The notes: generated by a model from the letters alone, not told the origin. 64,000 nt of DNA from VGSG01 sp040756375 (GCA_040756375.1 JBFLZC010000005.1:1-64000); one strand, 5' to 3'; counted from the stretch's first letter, positions 1 through 8,475 are shown. Program-made: numbers and translations.

Positions 1-72
1 GTTTACTTTTTTTTGTGTGTTGGGGGGGGGGGGGGGGGGTGGTCTTACTTATAAAACCCCCCCCCCCCCCCC
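1..72. repeat. G18/C16 homopolymer inverted repeat at window edge
   Basis: A run of 18 G (22-39) is followed after 17 bases by a run of 16 C (57-72), so the two runs are self-complementary. A T-rich stretch precedes them. Nothing else in the window looks like this. It may be an assembly or sequencing artefact at a contig end, or less likely a genuine slippage-prone tract upstream of glmU. Confidence 0.8.
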
Positions 73-132
73 GATTCTTACCTCTTTGAAAGCGAAGCGG
101 TATGAATGGCTACCCGCAGCCGGAGATCACCC

Positions 133-162
133 TTGACAAGCCTATTCATCAGCGGATATGGT
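133..162 (+). promoter_or_regulatory. Candidate sigma70 promoter for glmU
   Basis: TTGACA at 133-138 and TATGGT at 157-162 are separated by 18 bp. The -10 overlaps the upstream ATG at 158, which argues that translation of glmU begins at the downstream ATG at 200. Confidence 0.5.
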
Positions 163-199
163 TGCCGCGTGCATTTTCTCATTGCCAGCAAAGGGTTCC

Positions 200-1597
200 A
201 TGAAAAACTGCGCAGCCGTTATACTCGCCGCGGGCAAAGGCACTCGGATGAAGTCCGACCGTTGCAAGGTGCTCCATGCGGTTGCCGGTAGGCCGATGAT
301 CGCGTATGTGCTTGACGCGGTGCAAGCGATTAGCCTTGAAAAGGTGATTCTGGTGGTCGGTCACCAGGCCGACCTTGTCAAACAGGCGCTGCAAGTTTCA
401 GGCATCGAGTTTGTCGTTCAGGAGCCCCAGCTGGGGACCGGGCACGCGGTAGGCTTTGCCGCACCTTTGCTGAAAGATTTCCTCGGTGACGTTCTGATTC
501 TCTGCGGAGACACGCCTCTGATACGACCTGAGACGCTTGGGGCCTTTCTCGGTTTTCACAGGGAGCGCCAAAGCCGATTGACGGTGATGACCACGATTCT
601 TCAAGACCAGCGAGGCTACGGCCGCATCGTGCGGGATGGAACTTCAGCGGTAACCCGGATCGTGGAGGAGCGAGACGCAGACGAAGCAATACGAGCAATC
701 AATGAAACAAATACCGGCATCTACCTTGTGGATTCCGGTTTGCTCTTCTCGCTGCTGGAGCGTGTAGGATCGCAGAATGCTCAGGGAGAGTACTATCTTA
801 CCGACATCGTTGCGGAAGCCGTTCGCGAACGCATTCCGGTCGAGGGCTTCATTCTTCCGGACTCCCAACAGGTCGCGGGAGTGAACACCAGGGCGGATCT
901 GGCTGCGGTTTCTCAGGTTGTCTGGGATTGTGTTCGGACGGAGATGATGCTTTCAGGCGTGACATTGCTCGATCCGAGCACCGTGTATATCGATCACGGG
1001 GTCGAAGTGGGGCCGGACACTGTGATACACCCTGGCGTGACTCTTATCGGCGCCACTCGCATCGGAAAAGACTGCGTGATCGAGCCGGGAGTGATCATTC
1101 GGGACTGTAAAATCGGCGATCGGGTAAACATCTTGCTGGGGTCCCGGCTTACCTCGGCCGAGATCCAGGACGGCACGTCCATCGGGCCCATGGCGCATCT
1201 GAGGCCGGAAGCTCAGATCGGCAAGAATGCACGCATCGGAAACTTTGTCGAGGTTAAGAAGAGCGTGGTGGGAGACGGCACCAAAGCATCCCATTTGACG
1301 TATCTGGGGGATTCCACCATCGGCAAGAACGTGAATATCGGTTGTGGGACGATTACGTGCAATTACGACGGACGGAAGAAACACCGGACGATTATTCATG
1401 ATAAGTGCTTCATCGGATCCGACGTGCAATTCGTGGCTCCGGTGGAAATCGGGGAAGGGAGTCTAATCGGCGCGGGCAGCACAATCACCCGTGATGTGCC
1501 TCCGCGATCGCTTGCGGTGAGTAGAGCCAAGCAGAAGATATACGACTTGAGGAAGGGTCAGGGCCCTAAGACGGCCGATGAGGATCGGGAAGATTGA
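200..1597 (+). CDS. glmU: Bifunctional GlmU (UDP-GlcNAc pyrophosphorylase / glucosamine-1-P acetyltransferase)
   Basis: Cytoplasmic enzyme making UDP-N-acetylglucosamine for peptidoglycan and LPS: acetyl transfer onto glucosamine-1-phosphate, then uridylyl transfer. The N-terminal half has the nucleotidyltransferase signature LAAGKGTRMKS followed by KVLH, then GDTPLI and GYGRIVR. The C-terminal half is a left-handed beta-helix of hexapeptide repeats (IGKDCVIEPG, IGKNARIGNF) ending in the acetyltransferase region NIGCGTITCNYDG. The start at 200 gives 465 aa, close to the usual ~456, and has an AAAGGG ribosome site; a longer reading frame from 158 overlaps the promoter. The gene overlaps dusB by 20 bp, so the two are probably one transcript. 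Confidence 0.96.
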   Translation: MKNCAAVILAAGKGTRMKSDRCKVLHAVAGRPMIAYVLDAVQAISLEKVILVVGHQADLVKQALQVSGIEFVVQEPQLGTGHAVGFAAPLLKDFLGDVLILCGDTPLIRPETLGAFLGFHRERQSRLTVMTTILQDQRGYGRIVRDGTSAVTRIVEERDADEAIRAINETNTGIYLVDSGLLFSLLERVGSQNAQGEYYLTDIVAEAVRERIPVEGFILPDSQQVAGVNTRADLAAVSQVVWDCVRTEMMLSGVTLLDPSTVYIDHGVEVGPDTVIHPGVTLIGATRIGKDCVIEPGVIIRDCKIGDRVNILLGSRLTSAEIQDGTSIGPMAHLRPEAQIGKNARIGNFVEVKKSVVGDGTKASHLTYLGDSTIGKNVNIGCGTITCNYDGRKKHRTIIHDKCFIGSDVQFVAPVEIGEGSLIGAGSTITRDVPPRSLAVSRAKQKIYDLRKGQGPKTADEDRED

Positions 1598-2540
1598 ACT
1601 CAGCGGGAAGGTGGTCCTGGCTCCGATGGCCGGAGTCACTGATCCTCCCTTCAGGCGCATGGTGCAACGGTTCGGCGTATCGGCGCTGTGGACGGAGATG
1701 ATCAGCGCCCGGGGGGTTGCAGAGGGCTACGCGTTTCGGACCATGGAGTTGAACGGGCACACGGTCCCCACGATCTTTCAGCTCTATGGCAAGGAACCCG
1801 CGGTGATGGGCCGGGCGGCCTGCATTGTGCAAGATCGGGGAGCGTTCGGCGTGGACATCAACATGGGATGCCCGGTGAAGAAGGTAGTCCGAGACGGCGC
1901 AGGAGCCGCGCTGATGAAGAATACGCTGCTGGCCGCAAAGATCGTCGCTGCGGTTCGGCACGCGGTGACGATTCCGGTAACGGTAAAAATTAGAGCCGGC
2001 TGGGACGAGACAAATCTGAATGCGCCTGACTTTGCCAGGGTAATCGAGGCTGAAGGCGCGGACGCGGTGGTGGTGCATTCTCGGGCTCGGTCCAAGGGGC
2101 ATTCGGGACCGGTTTCTTTGAGCCTCCTGGGAGAGGTCAGGGCGAAGGTCCGGATACCGGTCCTGGGGAACGGTGGCGTATTTAACGAGGCGGACGCCGT
2201 GGCCATGATTCAGAATTCGGGGTGCGACGGTGTGATGATCGGACGAGGCGCCCTGGGAAGGCCCTGGGTCCCAGGCAGGGTGATGCAAGCCCTTTCCGGC
2301 GTGGATACACCTAAGCCGCAGCAGTACTCACTTCGCGAGCTCATTTGCGACCATTATGAGGACGAGCTGCAATGGATCGACCGGGCCTCTGCCGTGCGCA
2401 GGATGCGTAAGCACCTGGTCTGGTATTCAAAAGGGTTGCCGACCGCAGGCCAATTCCGGAAGGCAGTCCTCCGACTTGAAGACCCTGACAGGATCTTGGA
2501 ATCGGTCAGGGAGTTCTTTGACGCTCACGTGATCACATGA
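1578..2540 (+). CDS. dusB: tRNA-dihydrouridine synthase (DusB type)
   Basis: FMN-dependent TIM-barrel enzyme that reduces uridine to dihydrouridine in the tRNA D-loop. The start has the family pattern LAPMAGVTDPPFRR. The catalytic cysteine lies in NMGCPVKKV, followed by GAGAALM, the FMN-site region VKIRAGWD, and the C-terminal phosphate-binding GNGGV and GRGALGRPW. At 320 aa it is the usual length. It is followed by a Fis-family gene with an ATGA overlap, the same dusB-fis order known from gammaproteobacteria, which supports the DusB subfamily rather than DusA or DusC. Confidence 0.94.
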   Translation: MRIGKIELSGKVVLAPMAGVTDPPFRRMVQRFGVSALWTEMISARGVAEGYAFRTMELNGHTVPTIFQLYGKEPAVMGRAACIVQDRGAFGVDINMGCPVKKVVRDGAGAALMKNTLLAAKIVAAVRHAVTIPVTVKIRAGWDETNLNAPDFARVIEAEGADAVVVHSRARSKGHSGPVSLSLLGEVRAKVRIPVLGNGGVFNEADAVAMIQNSGCDGVMIGRGALGRPWVPGRVMQALSGVDTPKPQQYSLRELICDHYEDELQWIDRASAVRRMRKHLVWYSKGLPTAGQFRKAVLRLEDPDRILESVREFFDAHVIT

Positions 2541-2869
2541 CAACTGAGAAGGGTGACATGACGGGTGGGACAAAAGGTCGAGAAGAGGCGCGCGAATCGC
2601 CCGGCAAGGTCAATACGTTGCTGAAGAACAGCATCGGCAACTCCATCGATATGCTCGTGGAGTACCTGGCGGACAACAATATCCACGACATTCACCCGTT
2701 GATTATCGGGGAAGTAGAAAAACGGCTTATCATCAAAGCTCTGGAGCGCAGCCGCGGGAACAAGGTGCAAGCTGCCCGGATACTGGGAATGAGCCGTAAC
2801 ACTTTCCTGAGGAAGATCCAGAAACTCACCTCCGAAGGTATCCGTCTGTACAAGGGTAGACTTACTTGA
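2537..2869 (+). CDS. fis: Fis-family nucleoid/transcription factor
   Basis: A 110-aa protein ending in a Fis-type helix-turn-helix (HTH_8): VEKRLIIKALERSRGNKVQA followed by ARILGMSRNTFLRKI, the same fold as the C-terminus of NtrC-type activators. The N-terminal ~35 residues are polar and probably disordered. Its ATG overlaps the dusB stop (ATGA at 2537-2540), indicating translational coupling. By family it would bind DNA as a dimer and bend it; a role in growth-phase control is known for E. coli Fis but only inferred here. An orphan NtrC-like DNA-binding domain is the alternative. Confidence 0.85.
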   Translation: MTTEKGDMTGGTKGREEARESPGKVNTLLKNSIGNSIDMLVEYLADNNIHDIHPLIIGEVEKRLIIKALERSRGNKVQAARILGMSRNTFLRKIQKLTSEGIRLYKGRLT

Positions 2870-3113
2870 TAGGGCCTTCCTCGCGACGACGCGGTTGAGG
2901 CCCTTGCCGTCGTACAGATGAGTGGAGACCAAGTCTGTAATCATTCGGTCACGTGGAGGAGTTTGAAGCAATCTGTCATTGCGAGGACCCCGGACTCGAT
3001 CCGGGGGACGATGCAATCTCGGTCCATTAGCGCTGAGATTGCTTCGCTGCGCTCGCAATGACAGCTATGAGCCGCTACTAACTGAATCATTACCCAGGTC
3101 TTCATCTTATTCC
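2870..3113. other. Intergenic region without a gene
   Basis: Between the fis stop and the zapB/zapA promoter. It begins with a G/C-rich hairpin (AGGGCCT at 2871 against AGGCCCT) that may end the glmU-dusB-fis transcript although it has no clear U-run. The rest is the family A inverted repeat listed separately. No convincing ORF. Confidence 0.6.
2974..3062. repeat. Intergenic inverted repeat, family A
   Basis: Starts TGTCATTGCGAGGACC and ends GCTCGCAATGACA, so the outer arms are complementary. The inner part holds CCGGACTCGATCCGGG, also present at 23536-23636. Further family members lie at 19408-19560 and, in part, near 42231. Such palindromic elements can fold as RNA or DNA hairpins. Confidence 0.85.
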
Positions 3114-3141
3114 TTGACACATAGACGTAACAAAATATAAT
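3114..3141 (+). promoter_or_regulatory. Consensus sigma70 promoter for zapB-like/zapA/6S RNA
   Basis: Perfect TTGACA (3114-3119) and TATAAT (3136-3141) with a 16-bp spacer, about 35 bp upstream of the ATG at 3177, which carries its own AGGAG ribosome site. It is the strongest-looking promoter in the window. Confidence 0.85.
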
Positions 3142-3176
3142 TAAAATAATTCTTAAAATCATTCAGGAGCCTTCCT

Positions 3177-3398
3177 ATGGACTCAGATAAGCTCGCTCTG
3201 CTGGAAGCAAAAATGACCCAGCTGATCGAGCAGAACGATCTTGCGAAAAAAGAACAGGAGCGGTTCTCGCGAGAGCTTGAGACGCGAGACAAGCGGATAG
3301 GCGAGCTTGACCGCACGCTCAAGAGACTTCAAAAGGACCACAAGTCGGCCAAAGTCCGGCTTGACAGGATACTCGATAAGCTGGAGGCGATCACCTGA
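3177..3398 (+). CDS. Small ZapB-like coiled-coil protein
   Basis: A 73-aa, highly charged, almost entirely helical protein with heptad-like spacing from about residue 5 to 70 (LEAKMTQLIEQND, LKRLQKDHKSAKVRLDRILD). It has no signal peptide or membrane segment. Small coiled-coil proteins of this size encoded just before zapA are commonly annotated as ZapB-like cell-division factors, and the overlap with zapA supports a Z-ring role. The assignment rests on size, coiled coil and neighbour, not on a diagnostic motif. AGGAG precedes the ATG. Confidence 0.75.
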   Translation: MDSDKLALLEAKMTQLIEQNDLAKKEQERFSRELETRDKRIGELDRTLKRLQKDHKSAKVRLDRILDKLEAIT

Positions 3399-3727
3399 CA
3401 CCGGACGGAGTTGATCGGGCGCCACAGGTCGATACGGAGCTGGTCGAGTCGGCTGAAGCGGTTAGAATACGCCTGTTCGGCCGAGACTACACTGTGAAAG
3501 GACATGGCAATCGAAAGTACGTTGAGAAGCTGACGGAATTTATCAATGGAAAAGCGGAGGAGATTCAACGCCGCGCCCGAGTGGTTTCTACCCTGGACCT
3601 GGTTATACTGACACTCCTCAATGTCACTGATGAGCTGTTCCATTGTCGGAAAGGCCAGGATACGCCGGGTAAGGAGCCCGAAGAACAAGCGGCTAAGCTT
3701 CTCAAAGAGAGCGATCATAACGAGTGA
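3395..3727 (+). CDS. zapA: Cell division protein ZapA (probable CTG start)
   Basis: ZapA binds and bundles FtsZ at mid-cell. The ZapA signature is visible as VRIRLFGRDYTVKGHG then KYVEKLTEFINGKAEEI and a C-terminal helix (LDLVILTLLNVTDELF). The FGRDYTV strand lies upstream of the only GTG (3494), and no ATG/GTG/TTG starts the frame earlier. CTG at 3395 overlaps the previous stop as CTGA and sits 7 nt after GGAGG (3383-3387); it gives 110 aa, matching the ~109 aa of E. coli ZapA. A conventional call starting at 3494 (77 aa) would remove the first beta-strands. The 6S RNA begins directly after the stop. Confidence 0.85.
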   Translation: MTPDGVDRAPQVDTELVESAEAVRIRLFGRDYTVKGHGNRKYVEKLTEFINGKAEEIQRRARVVSTLDLVILTLLNVTDELFHCRKGQDTPGKEPEEQAAKLLKESDHNE

Positions 3728-3728
3728 A

Positions 3729-3924
3729 TGGAGGCAATACCCCCTGCGCGGTGCGTGAGTGACAGGTATTTTTTGAGCCAACACGCGAGAGCGGGGATCC
3801 ATAACCGGCTGTGGTGAGCAAGCCTGCCTTGCAGCAGGAAGCCTGAAACAGCACTTACGGGTCCCACCTGGGAAACCAGGTTCAAAAGTACTGTCGCCAC
3901 GGCTGATTGCGGGGGATTCCTCCA
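3729..3924 (+). ncRNA. ssrS: 6S RNA
   Basis: About 196 nt lying directly downstream of zapA, the conserved 6S locus in many proteobacteria. The ends form the closing stem: TGGAGG and CCCCC at 3729-3744 pair with GGGGG and CCTCCA at 3911-3924. The interior follows the E. coli layout: a GGTGAGC element, an AGCCTGAAAC-type segment like the E. coli AAGCCTTAAAAC, and the terminal hairpin ACCTGGGAAACCAGGT. 6S RNA mimics an open promoter and sequesters sigma70 RNA polymerase in stationary phase. Ends are placed from base pairing and may be off by a few nucleotides. Confidence 0.85.
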
Positions 3925-4153
3925 GACCACGAGGAGATTAAAAGCAGTTTTCAAGGACACCGGGATGTGGAAAGAAGCCTCTGGATCGAAGTTCGGGGGA
4001 TCATGTAGCATATATGTCGGTAGACTTCACCTGGGCAACATGTTCGAGGACAGCTTGTCCGCCATCAGTTGATATTTCCCAGCGTTTGCTTCCCTAGAGG
4101 TCTCTTCCCGCTCAGCATCGCGTCAAAAAATAACCTCAGGACGGAGGAGGGTC

Positions 4154-5716
4154 GTGGAATCGATCACCTATTTGATTCCCGCCCTTGTCGTGTGCTTGGT
4201 GGGGATCGCGGCCGGATACGCCGCTGCCAGAATACTCGACAAGAGCCGGATGCAAACAGCCAAAGCGGACGCCGAAGAGATTCTCAAAACGGCGAACAAA
4301 GAGGCTGAGACAATAAAGAAGGAAGCCTTGCTCCAGGCCAAAGATAAGCTCTTTCAATCCAGAACTGAACTCGAAAACGAAATCAAGGATCGACGTGGCG
4401 AACTGGCCTCGCGGGAAGCACGACTTCTCAAAAAAGAAGAAAACCTGGAGAGAAAGTCCGGTCAGATCGAAGGAAAAGAAGCCACTCTGGCCAAACGAGA
4501 AAAGGAGATAGAAAGCGCCCACGGCAGAGTAAAGGAGAAGGAGAAGGAAGCGGACCAGCTCATAGCAAAACAGTCGCAAAAACTCGAACAACTGGCCGGC
4601 CTCTCCATGAACGAGGCCAAAGAGATGATCCTCAAGAGAGCCGAGGAAGAGACTCGGCTTGAAAGCGGCCGGATCATCCGACTCATCGAAGAAGAGACAA
4701 AAGCTCAGTCGGACAAGAAGGCCAAAGAAATCATAGGCTCGGCCATCAACCGCTACGCTGCCGATTTCGTGGCCGAACGCACCGTCTCGGTGGTGCCTCT
4801 CCCAAACGAAGAGATGAAGGGCCGGATTATCGGGCGAGAGGGTCGCAATATTCGAGCAATGGAAGCGGCCACCGGCATAGACCTCATCATCGACGACACT
4901 CCTGAGGCCGTAATACTCTCCGGATACAATCCCGTGCGCCGGGAAGTAGCTCGCATATCATTGGAACGACTCATATCCGACGGCCGGATCCATCCTGCAC
5001 GTATTGAAGAAGTGGTCAAGAAAGTCAGTCAGGAGATCGAGGAAGCCATCCAGGAGGCGGGCCAACAGGCCAGTTTTGACGTTGGCGTGCACGGGATCAA
5101 TCCCGAGCTGATCAAACTCGTAGGTAAGCTCAAGTACCGCACCTCGTTTGCCCAAAACGTCTATCAGCATTCCATCGAAGTGGCTTTCCTATCAGGCATC
5201 ATGGCCGCAGAATTGGGACTCAACCAGAAGAAGGCCAAGAGAGCCGGGCTTCTCCACGACATCGGCAAAGCCGTTGATCACGAAGTAGAAGGCGCTCACG
5301 CGATTATCGGCGCAGAGATTGCGCGACGCTACGGCGAGCCTCCTCTTATCGTAAACGCAATCGCAGCTCATCACGGCGACGAAGAGCCGACCAGCACCCT
5401 GGCCGTCCTGGTGCAGGCCGCGGATACCCTTTCTGCTGCACGGCCGGGCGCGCGCCGAGAAATGCTCGAAAACTATGTGAAGCGATTGGAAGACCTGGAG
5501 AGAATCGCTGATTCCTTCAAAGAGGTGGGTAAGTCTTTCGCTATTCAAGCCGGGAGAGAAGTGCGCATTATTGTTGAGAATTCCAACATCGGTGATGAAG
5601 GACTCGCCCTCCTGGCTAAAGAGATCCGCAAGAAAATCGAAAAAGAGCTCTCGTACCCCGGACAGATCAAAATTGTCGTGATCCGAGAAGCAAGAGCCGT
5701 CGAATACGCCCGCTGA
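4154..5716 (+). CDS. rny: Ribonuclease Y
   Basis: Membrane-anchored endoribonuclease that initiates mRNA decay. It has an N-terminal transmembrane helix (about residues 5-25), a long charged coiled coil (about 30-190), a KH domain (GRIIGREGRNIRAMEAATG, about 218-236) and an HD phosphohydrolase domain with HSIEVAFLSG and GLLHDIGKA, then AAHHGDEEP. Length is 520 aa, as in Bacillus subtilis RNase Y. It starts with GTG after a strong GGAGGAGGG site. The 230 bp between the 6S RNA and this gene hold no recognisable element. Confidence 0.96.
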   Translation: MESITYLIPALVVCLVGIAAGYAAARILDKSRMQTAKADAEEILKTANKEAETIKKEALLQAKDKLFQSRTELENEIKDRRGELASREARLLKKEENLERKSGQIEGKEATLAKREKEIESAHGRVKEKEKEADQLIAKQSQKLEQLAGLSMNEAKEMILKRAEEETRLESGRIIRLIEEETKAQSDKKAKEIIGSAINRYAADFVAERTVSVVPLPNEEMKGRIIGREGRNIRAMEAATGIDLIIDDTPEAVILSGYNPVRREVARISLERLISDGRIHPARIEEVVKKVSQEIEEAIQEAGQQASFDVGVHGINPELIKLVGKLKYRTSFAQNVYQHSIEVAFLSGIMAAELGLNQKKAKRAGLLHDIGKAVDHEVEGAHAIIGAEIARRYGEPPLIVNAIAAHHGDEEPTSTLAVLVQAADTLSAARPGARREMLENYVKRLEDLERIADSFKEVGKSFAIQAGREVRIIVENSNIGDEGLALLAKEIRKKIEKELSYPGQIKIVVIREARAVEYAR

Positions 5717-5805
5717 TCGACATCTCCCGGAGCGGTCGATCGTGCCGGTCATGCGAGGAGTTCCTACGGGCAATATGACGGGCCTTCCTTTCTGTGGAGT
5801 TATCC

Positions 5806-6513
5806 ATGCAGCAGGATGCACTCATATCTGATAGAGAGCTGCTGAGACTCTGCACCCTAAGAGAGGTGGTTGGGAGCTTTGCGCATGAGGCTGTTCAGCC
5901 TCTAAACGCGATTATGATCGCGGCTCAGGTCTTGCAGTTACGCTTAGAGAAACTACCTATTCCCGAGGATGAAAAGAAGGTTATCTGCGATCGTCTGGAG
6001 TTGATAGCGTCGCAAGTGAAGCGTGCCGGTGCACTTATTCAGGAGTTCAGAGCTTTCAATAAAGCCCAAGCGTCGTCGCCAGCCTCGATTCCTTTGCATG
6101 AGCTGATCGACAGCGTGTGTCACAAAATGGACCAGCAGTTCACAGCTCGCGGGTTGGACCTCCTTAAAGATCACCAAACGGAGCTCCCTCCCTTATCCGC
6201 TGCCAATCGTGAATTAGCAGAAGACGTTGTGGTACATGCCCTTGCCCACGCGAGAGAAACCGTTCAAGCCATCGGCGAGTGGCACCGCGAATCGGGCCTT
6301 CCTTACACGGCACGAGTGATGATGAGCACCGCGGAGGCTGATGGGAAGCTCGTAGTCAACTTGAATTGGAGCACAGGCCGGTGCCCCCTGGAGCGGTTCT
6401 CTTCGGAAAGCAAGGCGCCTGCGGGCCTGCGTCTGGCGAGCACAGTGCTGGCGCGGTCCGCCGGCGCTTTGGACGTTACCCCTCAATCCATAACCATCAC
6501 ACTCGTCCCATAA
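5806..6513 (+). CDS. Degenerate histidine-kinase-like protein
   Basis: A soluble 235-aa protein. Residues ~20-75 resemble a HisKA dimerisation helix pair with the phospho-acceptor H box in SFAHEAVQPLNAI, close to the HELNQPL pattern of hybrid and NtrB-like kinases. The following region has a weak N-box (LAEDVVVHALAHARET) and a late APAGLRLASTVLARSAG resembling a G2 box, but no clear DxGxG motif. It may be a phosphotransfer protein or a non-catalytic dimerising partner. No response regulator is adjacent. ATG at 5806 is preferred over GTG 5794 because GGAG lies 6 nt upstream. Confidence 0.65.
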   Translation: MQQDALISDRELLRLCTLREVVGSFAHEAVQPLNAIMIAAQVLQLRLEKLPIPEDEKKVICDRLELIASQVKRAGALIQEFRAFNKAQASSPASIPLHELIDSVCHKMDQQFTARGLDLLKDHQTELPPLSAANRELAEDVVVHALAHARETVQAIGEWHRESGLPYTARVMMSTAEADGKLVVNLNWSTGRCPLERFSSESKAPAGLRLASTVLARSAGALDVTPQSITITLVP

Positions 6514-6578
6514 ATCGCCCTCTCAATGCGGGACAGTAAATTCGGACCGCATATGGCCTGCGGGAATGCGCTTTCGCG

Positions 6579-6606
6579 TTGACAGGATCTTGAAGTATGG
6601 TATGAT
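6579..6606 (+). promoter_or_regulatory. Sigma70 promoter for the lytic transglycosylase gene
   Basis: TTGACA (6579-6584) and TATGAT (6601-6606) with a 16-bp spacer. The predicted transcript starts near 6613, which rules out the upstream start at 6607 and supports the GTG at 6667. Confidence 0.75.
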
Positions 6607-6666
6607 GTGCGTCGCCATGATGCGGTATTATTTAGCTTTTTCCATTTGCGGGATGGAGATGGGTCA

Positions 6667-7908
6667 GTGAACCCGGTCTTGGCATTTACCAAAACCGCTG
6701 CGCGTCTCTGGTCCGGCAGGTTAACAATACGGTTGTGCCTGTCCGTGCTGGCTATCGCGGTCCTCACCGCTGGCTGCGGGTCAAATTCGGCCCTCGTCAA
6801 GCAACCCATGGTCGAGAAGATACCTCTGGCAGGCTCCCTTGCTTCCGCATTCAGCGGGGGTTCTTCAAAAGCCCCTGCCCCAGCTCCAAAACTCAATAAG
6901 TATCCCTCCATACCCGTAGAAGAAAGCGGCCCACGGGTCCGGCGCTTTGTCCGACACTACGCGTACGAGTCTCGTGACACCATGAAGAAATATCTGGGGC
7001 GCGCAGAAGAACACCTGCCCATGGTCAAGTCCGTGGCGAGAGAGCACGGGCTCCCTGTGGAAATCGCGTACCTGTTCATGCTTGAATCCGGGGCTAATCC
7101 CGAAGCCCGTTCGCCGGCAAACGCGCTGGGGATGTGGCAATTCATGCCCGCGACCGCGCGAAGCTACGGACTCAGAGTCGATTCATGGGTAGACGAGCGC
7201 CTCGATCCGGTAAAATCCACCCGCGCGGCCATGCTGTACCTGAAAGATCTGTACGGAATGTTCGGGTGCTGGCGCTTGGCCCTGAGCGCGTATAACTCGG
7301 GCGAAAACAAGCTCAATAAGGTGCTGAGCAAGGAAGACGCCAACGAGTACGAAGAGATATCCAGCAGCAAGCATCTGAGACGGGAAACAAAGGAATTCTG
7401 GCCGAGGTTCCAGGCAATCGCGCAGATCGCGAACTCCCCGGAAAAGTTTGGTTTCAAGGCCCTGAACAACGAACCGTACCGCTCCAACTACGAGGTGGTC
7501 CCAATAGACGGGAAGTACTCGCTCGCCAGCCTGGCACAGCTCTGCGGCGTGGATCCTGATGACCTGTGCTCGCGCAACCCTGCGCTGATCAGAGGCATTA
7601 CCCCGAATAACGGTTCGGAATATCCAGTACGAGTCCCGTTAGGCAAAAAGACGACCCTCATCGCGGGACTGCGCTCCGCGCCCACCGAGGCCGCTCAAAC
7701 GAACCTCGTCCACGTGGTCAATAGAGGAGAGAGCCTCCCTCGAATCCTCCGGCGCTACGGCGTAAACAAGGACCAGGTGGCCACTCTTAACCCGGATGTA
7801 AACCTGAAGCGAAAGCTCAAACCCGGCGAAAAGATCCTCATCCCCGTGCAGCAAAAAGCTCTGAAGAAACCGCCCCAGGGCCGCCAACAAGTCTCTCTTC
7901 TCCGTTAG
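6667..7908 (+). CDS. mltD: Lipoprotein lytic transglycosylase with LysM (MltD-like)
   Basis: Cleaves the peptidoglycan glycan strand, forming 1,6-anhydro-MurNAc. The N-terminus is a lipoprotein signal ending in VLTAGC. A linker precedes the SLT domain with the catalytic glutamate in YLFMLESGANPEA, then ALGMWQFMPATARSYGL and LALSAYNSGENKL. A LysM-like segment (YSLASLAQLCGVDPDDL) is followed by a clear C-terminal LysM (VHVVNRGESLPRILRRYGV). At 413 aa it is MltD-sized. GTG 6667 is chosen from the GGAGATGGG site and the mapped promoter. Confidence 0.9.
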   Translation: MNPVLAFTKTAARLWSGRLTIRLCLSVLAIAVLTAGCGSNSALVKQPMVEKIPLAGSLASAFSGGSSKAPAPAPKLNKYPSIPVEESGPRVRRFVRHYAYESRDTMKKYLGRAEEHLPMVKSVAREHGLPVEIAYLFMLESGANPEARSPANALGMWQFMPATARSYGLRVDSWVDERLDPVKSTRAAMLYLKDLYGMFGCWRLALSAYNSGENKLNKVLSKEDANEYEEISSSKHLRRETKEFWPRFQAIAQIANSPEKFGFKALNNEPYRSNYEVVPIDGKYSLASLAQLCGVDPDDLCSRNPALIRGITPNNGSEYPVRVPLGKKTTLIAGLRSAPTEAAQTNLVHVVNRGESLPRILRRYGVNKDQVATLNPDVNLKRKLKPGEKILIPVQQKALKKPPQGRQQVSLLR

Positions 7909-8054
7909 ACCCTCTGGACACCTCCGGGAATCCTCGAGCCCGTTCAGTGATGGGCAATCTCGTAGCCCGATTTGCAGAGGACTACCTTGTCATTTCTGCT
8001 AACTGCGGCATCCGGTCAGTTCCAACGGAACATGAAAGCGCTCCGGTGGATTCT

Positions 8055-8210
8055 GGTGCCACGGATGTGCCGAAGGCTCATCCGTGCAGGGGCTGCTCCG
8101 TCATGACGCCCATAGCATCAGATTCTCTTACTGGAGGAGTTCCGGTTGGCCATCGGCCGATAATGGCAAGCACGGATGAGTCCCGCGAGGCGTGACGCAT
8201 CCGTGGCACC
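8055..8210. repeat. Large nested inverted repeat
   Basis: Outer arms GGTGCCACGGATG (8055-8067) and CATCCGTGGCACC (8198-8210) are perfectly complementary over 13 bp. Inner arms CTCATCCGTGC (8077-8087) and GCACGGATGAG (8170-8180) pair over 11 bp. This cruciform-like unit is unlike the other repeat families in the window. Confidence 0.85.
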
Positions 8211-8475
8211 AAGTTTCCAGCGACTCCGGGATAAAGGGCGCATTCTTTCGCGAAGAATCGGGAATAAGGAGCGGTTGAGCGCAGGGTTGGGTGAGGTATT
8301 GAACGGTCGGCGGGAATCCCCAAAAGGCCCTGTTTAACATGCAATATCGCTTAGTTATATAGTACCGCGAGAAATCGTGTGAGAAAAATGGACAATTAAC
8401 TTCAAAAATACTTGACAACATATTTATAATGTGGTTGTTTCTGTCTCGCGACAAACCAAACCTAATCCTTCCTTC

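Noticed and set aside
1566..2288. Long minus-strand ORF opposite dusB (240 aa)
   Set aside because: It is antisense to a well-supported gene, its translation has no recognisable motif, and G/C-biased third positions produce such shadows.
8412..8440. TTGACA at 8412 as a full promoter
   Set aside because: No acceptable -10 lies at 16-18 bp; the nearby TATAAT is too close, so it is mentioned only as a possibility.
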